Below, piece by piece: positions 36,047 to 45,823 of a stretch of 50,920 nt of DNA. The stretch is from Lysobacter sp. Root916 (lineage in GTDB: Bacteria; Pseudomonadota; Gammaproteobacteria; Xanthomonadales; Xanthomonadaceae). The notes under the pieces were generated by a model that worked only from the letters and a program-made list of their open reading frames with translations, searched no databases and had not been told where the DNA came from. How positions within the stretch are numbered: position 1 is the stretch's first letter; every line of letters begins with the position of its first letter. The stretch spans positions 1 to 50,920 of the forward strand of contig NZ_LMJF01000016.1 in NCBI RefSeq assembly GCF_001429785.1, written 5' to 3'. The translations under genes and the position numbers were made by a program.

Positions 36047-36283
36047 GCGGATCGGGTCGGTGGGATGGGGCGGACGCATCGGCCCGGGGCAGCCGCGCGC
36101 TGGCGAAGAGGATACGCGGGTGGCGTTCGTCGGCCGGTGACGCCTGCCGCGTTCCGGCGCCGGGCCTTACTGGTCGTGCCTGCATGCACCGCGAAGCGGC
36201 CGAGACGGCGCCGGGACAGGGTCGCTGCGCCTACCTGCGCGTCGATCCGCGCGTAAAGCCGCCAGCGCAACGCGGAAGGGTGC

Positions 36284-36880
36284 TTAACGTATCGCGTCGA
36301 GCAACTTCTCGCGCAGCGCGGCCAGGGCGCGGCCGCGGTGGCTGAGGCGATTCTTCAGCTCGGTGTCCATCTCGGCCGCGGTCAGGCCGTAGTCGGGGTC
36401 CAGGAACACCGGGTTGTAGCCGAAACCGCCGGTGCCGCGACGCTGGTCGATGATCCGGCCCGGCCACACGCCCTCGGCGATGATCGGCTGCGGATCGCCG
36501 GGATGGCGCAACAGCACGATCACGGCGTAGAAATGCGCGGCGCGCTGGCCTTCGGGCACGTCCTTCATCGCCAGCAGCAGTTTGTCGATATTGGCCTGGG
36601 CGTCGCCGTGCACGCCCGAATAGCGCGCCGAATACAGGCCCGGCGCGCCGCCCAGGGCGTCGACGCAGATGCCCGAATCGTCCGCCAGCGCCGGCAGCCC
36701 GGTGATCGCGCAGGCGTGGCGCGCCTTGAGCAGGGCGTTCTCGACGAAGGTGCTGGCGGTTTCCTCGGCATCCTCCACGCCCAGATCGCTCTGCGCGACC
36801 AGCTCGATGCCGGTGTCGGCCAACAGTTCGCGCAGTTCGACCAACTTGCCTGGATTGCTGCTCGCCAGCACCAGTTTCAT
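36284..36880 (-). CDS. rdgB: RdgB/HAM1 non-canonical purine NTP pyrophosphatase
   Basis: A 198-residue enzyme that hydrolyses dITP, XTP and ITP to monophosphates and so keeps them out of nucleic acids. The start [19 protein letters not shown] is the signature substrate loop (SxNxxK), followed by [46 protein letters not shown] (catalytic Glu and Asp) and [20 protein letters not shown], and LSHRGRAL. Its ATG overlaps the stop codon of the upstream VOC gene (ATGA), so it is translationally coupled to it and to rph. Confidence 0.96.
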   Translation of the reverse strand: MKLVLASSNPGKLVELRELLADTGIELVAQSDLGVEDAEETASTFVENALLKARHACAITGLPALADDSGICVDALGGAPGLYSARYSGVHGDAQANIDKLLLAMKDVPEGQRAAHFYAVIVLLRHPGDPQPIIAEGVWPGRIIDQRRGTGGFGYNPVFLDPDYGLTAAEMDTELKNRLSHRGRALAALREKLLDAIR

Positions 36881-37284
36881 CGCTTCAGCTCCAACAGATC
36901 CCAGCGGTTGCCGTACAGGTCCTCGAACACCGCCACCGTGCCGTAGGCCTCGTGGCGCGGCGCCTCCATGAAGCGCACGCCCTGCGCGCTCATCGCGGCG
37001 TGGTCGCGGGCGAAGTCGTCGGTGTGCAGGAAGAAGCCGACCCGGCCGCCGGTCTGGTGACCGATCGCGGCCTGCTGCTCGTCGCCGACGGCCTGGGCCA
37101 GCAGCAGGGCGGTCTCATTGCCCGGCGAGGGCGACACCCGCACCCAACGCTTGCCGCCGCCCTGGTCGATGTCTTCGAGCAGGACGAAGCCGAGCGCCCC
37201 GGTGTAGTAGGCGATCGCCTCGTCGTAGTCGCGCACGACCAGGGTCAGGCTGCCCAGTGTGCGTCGCATCGCCGTCTCGCTCAT
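36877..37284 (-). CDS. VOC (glyoxalase-like) protein
   Basis: A 135-residue vicinal-oxygen-chelate fold protein. It opens [29 protein letters not shown], the first beta-alpha-beta-beta-beta module, and ends [20 protein letters not shown], the second. Possible metal ligands are H in FFLHTDDF and E in [14 protein letters not shown], but the usual first-module His is replaced (TLVVRD). The substrate is unknown; it is of the small glyoxalase/bleomycin-resistance type. It overlaps rph upstream and rdgB downstream by 4 bases at each end. Confidence 0.88.
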   Translation of the reverse strand: MSETAMRRTLGSLTLVVRDYDEAIAYYTGALGFVLLEDIDQGGGKRWVRVSPSPGNETALLLAQAVGDEQQAAIGHQTGGRVGFFLHTDDFARDHAAMSAQGVRFMEAPRHEAYGTVAVFEDLYGNRWDLLELKR

Positions 37285-38039
37285 CGCGCCAGGGCGTCGC
37301 GCTGGTGCTGGATCAGTTCGGCGATGCCGGCCTCGGCCAGGCCTAGCAGGCCGTCGAGTTCCTCGCGCCGGAACGCATGGCCCTCGGCGGTGCCCTGCAG
37401 CTCGATGAAGCCGCCGCCGTCGTTCATGACCACGTTCATGTCGGTGTCGCAGTCGCTGTCCTCGGCGTAGTCCAGGTCCAGCACCGGCACGCCGCGGTAG
37501 ACGCCGACCGAGACCGCCGCGACCGCACCGAAGATCGGGTCCTTGGCGATCTCGCGGCGCGCCTGCAGCCAGCGCACCGCGTCGACCAGGGCCACATAGG
37601 CGCCGGTGATCGCGGCGGTGCGGGTGCCGCCGTCGGCCTGCAGCACGTCGCAGTCCAGGGTGATGGTGCGCTCGCCCAGGGCCTTGCGGTCGATGCAGGC
37701 GCGCAGGGCGCGGCCGATCAGGCGCTGGATTTCCAGGGTGCGCCCGCCCTGCTTGCCGCGCGCGGCCTCGCGGTCGCTGCGGGTGTGGGTGGCGCGCGGC
37801 AGCATGCCGTACTCGGCGGTGACCCAGCCTTCGCCCTTGCCGCGCAGGAAGGCCGGCACCTTGTTTTCGACGCTGGCGGTGCACAGCACGCGGGTCTGGC
37901 CGAAGCTGACCAGCACCGAGCCTTCGGCGTGGGCGGTATAAGCGCGTTCGATGCGGACTTCGCGCATCTGCCCGGGCGTGCGCCCGCTGGGACGCGCGAA
38001 GGCGTCGGTGGGGGCGGCGGAAGTGCCGGTCATGGCCAT
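37281..38039 (-). CDS. rph: Ribonuclease PH
   Basis: A 252-residue phosphorolytic 3'-5' exoribonuclease used in tRNA 3' maturation and rRNA decay. Diagnostic stretches are [104 protein letters not shown] and [18 protein letters not shown]. It starts a run of overlapping genes (VOC, rdgB). It is divergent from yicC, 62 bases away, the same head-to-head layout as in E. coli. The start at 38039 (MAMTG) or 38033 (MTGTS) cannot be distinguished. Confidence 0.97.
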   Translation of the reverse strand: MAMTGTSAAPTDAFARPSGRTPGQMREVRIERAYTAHAEGSVLVSFGQTRVLCTASVENKVPAFLRGKGEGWVTAEYGMLPRATHTRSDREAARGKQGGRTLEIQRLIGRALRACIDRKALGERTITLDCDVLQADGGTRTAAITGAYVALVDAVRWLQARREIAKDPIFGAVAAVSVGVYRGVPVLDLDYAEDSDCDTDMNVVMNDGGGFIELQGTAEGHAFRREELDGLLGLAEAGIAELIQHQRDALAR

Positions 38040-38101
38040 GAGTTACCGTTTTGGTGGCCGGCGAGTTTACCATTCGCTCCCTGTAGGCCTTGGACCACCG
38101 C

Positions 38102-38977
38102 ATGATCCGCAGCATGACCGCCTTCGCCAGCGGCGAACGCGTCACCGAATGGGGCACGCTCGGCTGCGAGCTGCGCTCGGTCAATCACCGCTTCCTGGAG
38201 CTGGGCCTGCGCCTGCCCGACGAGCTGCGCGCGCTGGAACCGGCGCTGCGCGAACGCATCGCCAGCCGCGTCAGCCGCGGCAAGCTCGATTTCGTGCTGC
38301 GCCTGCGCGCGCCCGAGGGCGCCGCCGCGCTGCAGCTCAACCCCAGCCGCCTGCGCGAACTGGGCGATCTGGCGATCGACCTGCAGGCGCGCTTCCCCGG
38401 CCTGCGCACCGAACTCACCGACCTGCTGCAGTTCCCGGGCGTGCTGCAGACCCCGGCCACCGACCAGGCCGCGCTGCAGGCCGCCGCGCTGGATCTGCTG
38501 GACGGCGTGCTGGACGAATTCCTGGCCGCGCGCGAGCGCGAGGGCGCCAAGCTGGCGACGGTGATCGCCGAGCGCGTCGACGGCATCGCCGCGATCGCCG
38601 CCGACGTGCGCGGCATGATGCCGGGCATCCGCACCGGTCAGCGCACCAAGCTGGAGGCGCGCTTGGCCGATCTGGCGCAGTCCAGCGGCGTCGGCGGTTT
38701 CGATCAGGGCCGGGTCGAGCAGGAACTGGTGCTGTGGCTGCAAAAGCTGGACGTGGACGAGGAGCTGGATCGGCTCGATTCCCATGTCGCCGAAGCCCGC
38801 CGCGTGCTCAAGCTGCGCGAGGCGGTCGGTCGTCGGCTGGATTTCCTGCTGCAGGAATTCAACCGCGAGGCCAACACCCTGGGTTCCAAGTCGGTCGACG
38901 CGCGCAGTTCGGCGGCGGCGGTGGAGCTGAAGGTGCTGATCGATCAGGTCCGCGAGCAGATCCAGAACATCGAATAG
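38102..38977 (+). CDS. yicC: YicC family endoribonuclease
   Basis: A 291-residue member of the YicC/YloC family, which includes an endoribonuclease active on small RNAs. The start IRSMTAFASGERVTEWGTLGCELRSVNHRFLEL is the conserved N-terminal block, and the C-terminus carries KLDVDEELDRLDSHVAEARRVL, VGRRLDFLLQEFNREANTLGSKS and VELKVLIDQVREQIQNIE, a very characteristic ending. ATG 38102 follows a TTG at 38090 that is not preferred. It is divergent from rph and followed by a repeat element and gmk. Confidence 0.95.
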   Translation: MIRSMTAFASGERVTEWGTLGCELRSVNHRFLELGLRLPDELRALEPALRERIASRVSRGKLDFVLRLRAPEGAAALQLNPSRLRELGDLAIDLQARFPGLRTELTDLLQFPGVLQTPATDQAALQAAALDLLDGVLDEFLAAREREGAKLATVIAERVDGIAAIAADVRGMMPGIRTGQRTKLEARLADLAQSSGVGGFDQGRVEQELVLWLQKLDVDEELDRLDSHVAEARRVLKLREAVGRRLDFLLQEFNREANTLGSKSVDARSSAAAVELKVLIDQVREQIQNIE

Positions 38978-38981
38978 GGCC

Positions 38982-39094
38982 GGGATTTGGGATTGGGGAT
39001 TCGAGATTGGCCAAAGCCATCGCGAATCGGCCGAACGCTCTGATCCCGCTGCTGGTTCGCCGTTGCTAATCCCGAATCCCCAATCACGAATCCC
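38982..39094. repeat. Inverted repeat filling the gap upstream of gmk
   Basis: The right arm at 39068-39094 is identical, base for base over 27 bp, to the rpiA-proximal arm at 4881-4907 read on the minus strand. The left arm at 38982-39008 matches it in inverted form with 3 differences. The arm ends 6 bases before the gmk ATG. Confidence 0.9.
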
Positions 39095-39100
39095 AGCCTA

Positions 39101-39721
39101 ATGCGCGGAACCCTCTACATCGTCGCAGCCCCTTCGGGCGCCGGAAAATCCAGCATCGTCAATGCGGTGCTGGCCCGCGATCCGAACATCAGCCTGTCGA
39201 TCTCGTTCACCTCGCGCCAGCCGCGGCCGGGCGAGCGCCACGCCGAGCACTACCACTTCGTCAGCGCCGAGGAGTTCGAGGGCATGGTCGAGGCGGGCGA
39301 CTTTTTCGAGCACGCGCGCGTGCACGGCGACTGGAAGGGCACCGCGCGCCAATCGGTGGAGCCGCAGTTGTCCAGTGGCCGCGACGTGCTGCTGGAGATC
39401 GACTGGCAGGGCGCGCGCCAGGTCCGCAACAAGGTGCCCGGCGCGGTCAGCGTGTTCATCCTGCCGCCGTCGCGCCAGGCCCTGGAATCGCGCATGCGCA
39501 CGCGCGGGCAAGACAGCGAGGAAGTCATCCAGCAGCGGCTCGCGGCCGCGCGCGAGGAGATGTCGCATTACGGCGAATTCGACTACGTGATCGTCAACGA
39601 GCACTTCGACACCGCGGTCGACGAGATGTGCGCGATCTTCGTCGCCAGCCGGCTGCGCCGCGATCCGCAGGTGGCGCGCCATTCGCGCCTGATCACCGCC
39701 CTGCTCGCCGACGAGGGCTGA
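39101..39721 (+). CDS. gmk: Guanylate kinase
   Basis: A 206-residue enzyme that phosphorylates GMP to GDP. It opens GTLYIVAAPSGAGKSSIV with the Walker A loop SGAGKSS near residue 13, followed by SISFTSRQPRPGERHAEHYHFVS (GMP-binding Arg and Tyr), DFFEHARVHGDWKGT and VLLEIDWQGARQVR. The length is typical. The ATG lies 6 bases after a long repeat arm and has no ordinary Shine-Dalgarno (CCCAGCCTA). gmk-rpoZ-spoT is the common order in Gammaproteobacteria. Confidence 0.97.
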   Translation: MRGTLYIVAAPSGAGKSSIVNAVLARDPNISLSISFTSRQPRPGERHAEHYHFVSAEEFEGMVEAGDFFEHARVHGDWKGTARQSVEPQLSSGRDVLLEIDWQGARQVRNKVPGAVSVFILPPSRQALESRMRTRGQDSEEVIQQRLAAAREEMSHYGEFDYVIVNEHFDTAVDEMCAIFVASRLRRDPQVARHSRLITALLADEG

Positions 39722-39907
39722 GAGAGGTAGGCCGGCCTTCCCGCCTGGGAGTAGGAGCGGCGTGAGCCGCGACCGGGCGACCCCTGGACCTACCCGCAGT
39801 GACGCCGTAGCCCATTGGCGCGGACGCGGCTTGCGCCGCTCCTACAGTCGCTGCACCACTGTGGCGTGGTTAAGTGATTGATTCTTAATGTTGAAAGGGC
39901 CCGAATC
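39722..39907. repeat. Inverted pair of REP units between gmk and rpoZ
   Basis: GTAGGAGCGGCGTGAGCCGC at 39751-39770 and the inverted partner GCGGCTTGCGCCGCTCCTAC at 39826-39845 form a paired REP (BIME-like) element. The remaining bases to the rpoZ promoter show no gene. Confidence 0.8.
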
Positions 39908-39936
39908 TTGCTCTGGACCGCGGGCGGGGCTAAACT
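39908..39936 (+). promoter_or_regulatory. Sigma-70 promoter of rpoZ
   Basis: TTGCTC (-35, 39908-39913), a 17-base spacer, then TAAACT (-10, 39931-39936), 51 bases upstream of the rpoZ ATG. Confidence 0.65.
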
Positions 39937-39987
39937 TCCCGGTCCCCATCCGCTGTAAAGACGGCCGCACCGGCCGCCAGGAGCCCC

Positions 39988-40287
39988 ATGGCCCGCATTA
40001 CCGTCGAAGATTGCCTGGAAGTGGTCGATAACCGCTTCGAACTCGTCATGCTGGCCGCCAAGCGCGCCCGTCAGCTGGCCAACGGCGTCGAGCCGCAGCT
40101 GGACAACAGCGAAGCCAACGACAAGCCGACCGTGTTGGCGCTGCGCGAGATCGCCGCGCGCCAGATCAACCCCGAATACATCGACGCGGTCGAGAAGTCC
40201 GAGCGCGAGCGCAAGGAGCGCGAGGCGCTGGAATGGGCCGCCGCCGAAGTGGTCGCCGACGACGACCTGTCCAAGGGCGACGACTGA
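39988..40287 (+). CDS. rpoZ: RNA polymerase omega subunit
   Basis: A 99-residue omega subunit that assists assembly of the beta' subunit. [20 protein letters not shown] and [12 protein letters not shown] are the conserved N-terminal block, followed by DNDKPT-like [19 protein letters not shown] good ribosome site (CAGGAG) and a sigma-70 promoter lie upstream. It precedes spoT, with a REP-bearing gap between them. Confidence 0.96.
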   Translation: MARITVEDCLEVVDNRFELVMLAAKRARQLANGVEPQLDNSEANDKPTVLALREIAARQINPEYIDAVEKSERERKEREALEWAAAEVVADDDLSKGDD

Positions 40288-40409
40288 TCCCGGCCGCGGC
40301 CTCAGGGCCGCGCCCGCGAGACCAACGGCTCCGCCTCGGCGGGGCCGTTTTCGTATGCGGATGCGATTGCGGAGCCTTGGCGGCTGTGGCGTCGGTTTCC
40401 GGGCTTGAT

Positions 40410-40480
40410 GTGGGAGCGGCGTAAGCCGCGATTGAATCCCGGGTCGGGACCGCGCGATCGCGGCTTACGCCGCTCCCACA
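40410..40480. repeat. Inverted pair of REP units between rpoZ and spoT
   Basis: TGGGAGCGGCGTAAGCCGCG at 40411-40430 faces GCGGCTTACGCCGCTCCCAC, which ends at 40479. The 363-base rpoZ-spoT gap otherwise holds only the proposed spoT promoter. Confidence 0.8.
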
Positions 40481-40614
40481 GGAAGCAGGGGAATGCAGTC
40501 GCGGCCGCCGCGAACGGGCCTTCCCTTAGCCCCGGAATACCGGCATTCCACACACGGATTCCGATAATCGCCACCATATTCATGTTTCCGGCGCCGGATT
40601 CGCATGCGACCGCG

Positions 40615-40644
40615 TTGCAAGCCGCGCCGCCGCCCGCGTAGATT
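40615..40644 (+). promoter_or_regulatory. Possible spoT promoter giving a leaderless transcript
   Basis: TTGCAA (40615-40620), an 18-base spacer and TAGATT (40639-40644). Transcription starting 7 bases beyond the -10 would begin exactly at the A of the spoT ATG (40651). No Shine-Dalgarno precedes the ATG. Confidence 0.45.
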
Positions 40645-40650
40645 GCCCTT

Positions 40651-42834
40651 ATGACCCCCGCCGAGCCCGCGCTGCAGTCCTATCCGGTTCCCGCCCACGA
40701 CGACGCGGACCTGCCGGACTATGTGCGCGAGTTCGAGCAATCCGCGCATTACCTGCCCGAGGCGCAGCGCCAGGTATTGCGGCGCGCCTGGGCGATCGGC
40801 GCCGCCGCGCACGCCGGCCAGACCCGCAAGTCGGGCGAGCCCTACATCACCCATCCGGTGGCGGTGGCCAAGGTGCTGGCCGACCAGGGCCTGGACGTCG
40901 AGACCCTGATCGCGGCGATCCTGCACGACACCATCGAAGACACTCCGCTGACCCGCGAGGGCCTGGCGACCGAGTTCGGCGAGACCGTGGCCGAGCTGGT
41001 CGACGGCGTCACCAAGCTGGACAAGCTGCAGTTCCGCGACCGCCAGGAAGCGGCCGCGGAGAGCTTCCGCAAGATGCTGCTGGCGATGGCGCGCGACCTG
41101 CGCGTGATCCTGATCAAGCTCGCCGACCGCCTGCACAACATGCGCACCCTGGGCGCGCAGAGCGCCGAGGCGCGCGAGCGCATCGCCCTGGAAACCCTGG
41201 AGATCTACGCGCCGATCGCGCAGCGCCTGGGCATGAACCTGATCAAGGCCGAGCTGCAGGACCTGGGCTTCCGCGCCCTGCATCCCTGGCGCCACGCGGT
41301 GATCGAGAAGCGCATCCGCACCCAGCCGGTGGTGCGGCGCGAATCGCTGGTGCAGATCGAGGCGCACCTGGCCCAGCGCCTGGCCAAGGAAAAACTGCAG
41401 CACCGCCTGATCAGCCGGGTCAAATCGCCGTGGAGCATCTACACCAAGATGCACCACGAGCATAAAAGCTTCACCCAGGTCATGGACGTGTTCGGCTTCC
41501 GCGTCGTGGTCAAGAGCGTGCCGGACTGTTATCACGCGCTGGGCGTGGTGCATTCGGCCTATAAACCGCTGGACTCGCGCTTCCGCGACTTCATCGCCAT
41601 CCCCAAGGCCAACGGCTACCAGTCGCTGCACACCGTGCTGTTCGGCCCCTACGGCTCGCCGGTGGAGGTGCAGATCCGCACCGAGGAGATGGACCTGATC
41701 GCCGAGCGCGGCATCGCCGCGCACTGGTCCTACAAGCACGGCGGGGAAGGCCCCAACAGCGCCCAGACCCGCGCCCACAGCTGGATCGCCAGCCTGGTCG
41801 AGTCGCAGCGTTCGACCGGTTCCTCGCTGGAGTTCCTGGAGAACGTCAAGGTCGACCTGTTCCCGGACGAGGTCTACCTGTTCACGCCCAAGGGCGACAT
41901 CCTCTCGCTGCCGCGCAATTCGACCGCGCTGGATTTCGCCTACGCCGTGCACACCGACGTCGGCAACCGCGCGGTCGCCGCGCGCGTCGACGGCAAGCTG
42001 GTGCCGTTGCGCACCAAGCTGGCCAGCGGCCAGCGCGTGGAGATCATCACCGCCAAGTCCTCGACGCCGAAGCCGCAGTGGCTGGAGTTCGTGGTCTCGG
42101 GCAAGGCCCGCACCTCGATCCGCCAGCAGCTCAAGCAGCTCGAACACGAGGATGCGGTCCAGCTCGGCCACCGCATGCTCGACCGCGCGCTGGAAGCGCT
42201 GGAGACCTCGCTGGACCGGGTGCCGGCGCTGCGGCTGGAAGCCTATCTGGGCGAGAGCCGCTACCCGCGCCTGGAGGCCCTGCTGGCCGACATCGCCCTG
42301 GGCAACCGCATGCCCAACCAAGTCGCGCTGGCGCTCGCGCGCGAGACCCCGGGCAAGCCGCGCGGTCGCGCGATCGACCGCCCGCGCATGACCGAGGACA
42401 AGATCCTGATCACCGGCGCCGAGCGCGGCGTGATCAGCTTCGCCAACTGTTGTCTGCCCTTGCCCGGCGACGAAATCATGGGCTACCACACCGCCGGCAA
42501 GGGCATCGTGGTGCACCGCCTGGACTGTCCCAACGTCGCCGACTACCGAAAGTCGCCCGACCGCTGGGTGGCGATCGGTTGGGACCGCCAGGTCAGCGGC
42601 GATTTCGGCGCCGCGCTGCGCATCGAGGTCGACAACCGCCCCGGCGCGCTGGCCCAGGTCGCCGCGGCGATCGCCGAGGCCGAGTCCAACATCGACCGCG
42701 TCGAGTATCTGGAGCGCGACTCCAACATCGCGATCATGCGTTTCTCGATCGAGGTCGGCGACCGCCGCCACCTCGCCGATGTGATGCGCAAGGTGCGCCG
42801 CCTCAACGTGGTGTTGGGCGTGCAGCGCATGTAA
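40651..42834 (+). CDS. spoT: Bifunctional (p)ppGpp synthetase/hydrolase
   Basis: A 727-residue RSH protein that makes and degrades the alarmone ppGpp. The HD hydrolase region has YITHPVAVAKVLAD, ILHDTIEDTPLT (HDxxED) and RLHNMRTL. The synthetase region has SPWSIYTKMHHEHKSFTQVMDVFGFRVVV, FRDFIAIPKANGYQSLHTVLFG and EVQIRTEEMDLIAERGIAAHW. TGS (VYLFTPKGDILSLPRNSTALDFAYAVHTDVG) and C-terminal ACT domains follow. The intact HDTIED makes it SpoT-like rather than RelA. A REP pair and a possible leaderless promoter lie upstream. Confidence 0.96.
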   Translation: MTPAEPALQSYPVPAHDDADLPDYVREFEQSAHYLPEAQRQVLRRAWAIGAAAHAGQTRKSGEPYITHPVAVAKVLADQGLDVETLIAAILHDTIEDTPLTREGLATEFGETVAELVDGVTKLDKLQFRDRQEAAAESFRKMLLAMARDLRVILIKLADRLHNMRTLGAQSAEARERIALETLEIYAPIAQRLGMNLIKAELQDLGFRALHPWRHAVIEKRIRTQPVVRRESLVQIEAHLAQRLAKEKLQHRLISRVKSPWSIYTKMHHEHKSFTQVMDVFGFRVVVKSVPDCYHALGVVHSAYKPLDSRFRDFIAIPKANGYQSLHTVLFGPYGSPVEVQIRTEEMDLIAERGIAAHWSYKHGGEGPNSAQTRAHSWIASLVESQRSTGSSLEFLENVKVDLFPDEVYLFTPKGDILSLPRNSTALDFAYAVHTDVGNRAVAARVDGKLVPLRTKLASGQRVEIITAKSSTPKPQWLEFVVSGKARTSIRQQLKQLEHEDAVQLGHRMLDRALEALETSLDRVPALRLEAYLGESRYPRLEALLADIALGNRMPNQVALALARETPGKPRGRAIDRPRMTEDKILITGAERGVISFANCCLPLPGDEIMGYHTAGKGIVVHRLDCPNVADYRKSPDRWVAIGWDRQVSGDFGAALRIEVDNRPGALAQVAAAIAEAESNIDRVEYLERDSNIAIMRFSIEVGDRRHLADVMRKVRRLNVVLGVQRM

Positions 42835-42847
42835 ACGCGCCGACGTG

Positions 42848-42884
42848 CGCGATGCGGTTCGCCTACGGCTCACCGCATCCTACG
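42848..42884 (-). repeat. Interspersed palindromic repeat (GTAGGATG.. type), inverted
   Basis: On the minus strand this reads GTAGGATGCGGTGAGCCGTA then GGCGAACCGCATCGC; the arms GATGCGGT and ACCGCATC pair perfectly. It is the third copy of the element at 14690 and 31380 and lies just after spoT. Confidence 0.75.
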
Positions 42885-42970
42885 GGCCGCGCGTAGACGA
42901 CAGAACGACGCGCAGCACCCCAGCAACTGCGCTGTCGGCGGGTTGGGGAGGTCTTTCTCTTTTGCTCGTC

Positions 42971-42990
42971 ATCCCCGCGAAGGCGGGGAT
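42971..42990. repeat. Short hairpin repeat ATCCCCGC..GCGGGGAT
   Basis: ATCCCCGC and GCGGGGAT around a GAAG loop between convergent spoT and bamD. It is a widespread type of proteobacterial intergenic palindrome; a bidirectional terminator role is inferred only from position. Confidence 0.6.
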
Positions 42991-43065
42991 CCGGTGACTT
43001 CAGCGCCATGCCGCCAAAGCCGTCGGCGCGACGATCCCGAATCCGCCCACCACACCCCGCAAACG

Positions 43066-43091
43066 CAGACGCCGCCCGAAGGCGGCGTCTG
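43066..43091 (-). terminator. Terminator of bamD with a UUCG loop
   Basis: On the minus strand CAGACGCCGCC-TTCG-GGCGGCGTCTG forms an 11-bp stem closed by the stable UUCG tetraloop, followed by CGTTTGCG. It starts 24 bases after the bamD stop codon. Confidence 0.75.
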
Positions 43092-43115
43092 TCGTATCCC
43101 GGCGCGGTCGCAGGC

Positions 43116-44003
43116 TTAGTTCGCCTTGCGGTCCTGGTTGTCCAGCGCCGACTTCTCGCCCGCGAACGGGTTGAGCTTGCGCCAGTTGCCCGGGTAGTCC
43201 GGCCACTCGCCACTCTGCAGATACGGGTGGTTGGGGTCGTTCTGCTGCAGCACGCGCTTGGCGTCGGCGGCCAGGGTCTCGTTGCCCAGGCCGGCGTAGG
43301 CCACGGCCAGGGTGGCGACGGCGTCGTTCTGGTACTTGCTCTGCGGGTAGGTCTCGAGCAGGTACTTGGCGCGCTCGGCCGCGGCCACATAGGCGGTGCG
43401 GCGCAGGTAGTACAGGGCGACGTCGAGCTCGTGGCGCGAGAAGGTGTCGCGCAGCGCCATCATGCGCTGGCGCGCATCGGCGGCGTAGCGGCTGTTCGGA
43501 TAGCGATCGGCCACGATCGAGAAGTCGTTGTAGGCCTGCATCGGCGTGGCCAGGTCGCGGCGGCTGGAGTCCAGGCGCCACACGCGCTGCAGGAACACCG
43601 TGTCGCGGCTGGAGTTCACCAGGCCGCGCAGGTAGTACATGTAGGAGGCGTAGCGGTGGGTCGGGTAGGTACGGATGAAGCGGTCGATGCTGCTGATCGC
43701 GTCGTCGTGCTTGCCGGACTTGAACTGGGCGTAGGCGGTCTCGACCAGGGCCTGTTCGGTGTAGGGGCCATAGGGGTACTGGGCGACCAGGCGCTTGAAG
43801 GTGCTCTCGGCGGCGGCCCAGTTGCCATTGGTCATCGAGGTGTGGGCCTTGTCGTACAACGCCTCCACCGGCTGGCCCTCGTCCGCGTCCTTGTCCTTGA
43901 ACATCTTGCCCAACCGGCCGCAGCCAGTACCGGCGAGGACCACGATCAGCAGCAGGGACAGCAGTCGGACGAGACGGTGTGAACGGGCGAAACGAAGGGT
44001 CAT
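43116..44003 (-). CDS. bamD: Outer membrane assembly lipoprotein BamD
   Basis: A 295-residue TPR lipoprotein, an essential part of the BAM complex that inserts beta-barrel proteins. The signal is [18 protein letters not shown], with lipidation at Cys. TPR units are visible from [69 protein letters not shown] onward (shown as consecutive repeats of about 37 residues), with [12 protein letters not shown] near the end. It is divergent from rluD, 80 bases away, the conserved yfiO-rluD arrangement. The start is ATG 44003. Confidence 0.95.
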   Translation of the reverse strand: MTLRFARSHRLVRLLSLLLIVVLAGTGCGRLGKMFKDKDADEGQPVEALYDKAHTSMTNGNWAAAESTFKRLVAQYPYGPYTEQALVETAYAQFKSGKHDDAISSIDRFIRTYPTHRYASYMYYLRGLVNSSRDTVFLQRVWRLDSSRRDLATPMQAYNDFSIVADRYPNSRYAADARQRMMALRDTFSRHELDVALYYLRRTAYVAAAERAKYLLETYPQSKYQNDAVATLAVAYAGLGNETLAADAKRVLQQNDPNHPYLQSGEWPDYPGNWRKLNPFAGEKSALDNQDRKAN

Positions 44004-44083
44004 GGCAGGGTTCGCGGGCGCCGGAGGCACGAAGCGCCGATAATAGCAGTCCCCGCGCCCAGCCCCTGAATCCTGCCCATCCG

Positions 44084-45058
<975 letters not shown>

Positions 45059-45061
45059 GCC

Positions 45062-45823
45062 ATGCGCGACGGCGACGCCTGGCTGCAAGCCGACTGGCCC
45101 GCGCCGGCCAACGTGCGCGGCTTCACCACGCTGCGCACGGGCCCGGGCGTATCGGCGCCGCCGTTCGACCGCTTCAACCTCGGCCTGCGCGCCGGCGACG
45201 AGACCGATGCGGTGCTGCGCAACCGCGCCGCGCTGATCGAACACGCCGCGCTGCCGTCGCCGCCGCGCTGGCTGCGTCAGGTGCATGGCGTCGAGGTGGC
45301 GCGCTTCGAGGGCGAGGCCGGCTCCAGCGCCGGCGAACCCGAGGCCGACGCCTCGGTGACCGCCACGCCGGGCTGCGTGCTCGCCATCCTCACCGCCGAC
45401 TGTCTGCCGGTGCTGTTCGCGGCCGACGACGGCAGCGAAGTGGGCGCCGCGCACGCGGGCTGGCGCGGTTTGGCCGCGGGCGTGCTCGAAGCCACGGTCG
45501 CGGCCCTGCGCACGCCGCCGTCGCGGCTGCGCGCCTGGTTGGGACCGGCGGCGGGCCCGCGGGATTACGAGATCGGCGCCGAGGTCTTCGAAGCCTTCGT
45601 CGCCCAGGATACCGGCGCCGCCGAGGCCTTCGTCGCCAGCCGCGCCGAACATTGGCGCGTCGATCTGTACGCGCTCGCGCGCCGCCGCCTGGTCGCGGCC
45701 GGGCTGGATTCCGCCCGGGTGTATGGCGGCGGGCTGAGCACGATCTCCGATCCGCACCGTTTCTATTCGCACCGCCGCGACCAACGCGGCGGGCGCATGG
45801 CCAGCCTGATATGGATCACGTGA
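45062..45823 (+). CDS. pgeF: Peptidoglycan editing factor PgeF (multicopper-like YfiH)
   Basis: A 253-residue protein of the YfiH/DUF152 family. The motifs RGFTTLRTGPGVSAPPFDRFNLG, RWLRQVHGVEV, ILTADCLPVLFA, AAHAGWRGLAAGVLE and WLGPAAGPRDYEIG carry the conserved His/Cys residues (HGV, DCLP, HAGWRG) that bind zinc or copper. The E. coli homologue removes wrongly incorporated amino acids from the peptidoglycan precursor. It follows rluD by 3 bases and overlaps the next gene at TGATG. Confidence 0.94.
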   Translation: MRDGDAWLQADWPAPANVRGFTTLRTGPGVSAPPFDRFNLGLRAGDETDAVLRNRAALIEHAALPSPPRWLRQVHGVEVARFEGEAGSSAGEPEADASVTATPGCVLAILTADCLPVLFAADDGSEVGAAHAGWRGLAAGVLEATVAALRTPPSRLRAWLGPAAGPRDYEIGAEVFEAFVAQDTGAAEAFVASRAEHWRVDLYALARRRLVAAGLDSARVYGGGLSTISDPHRFYSHRRDQRGGRMASLIWIT

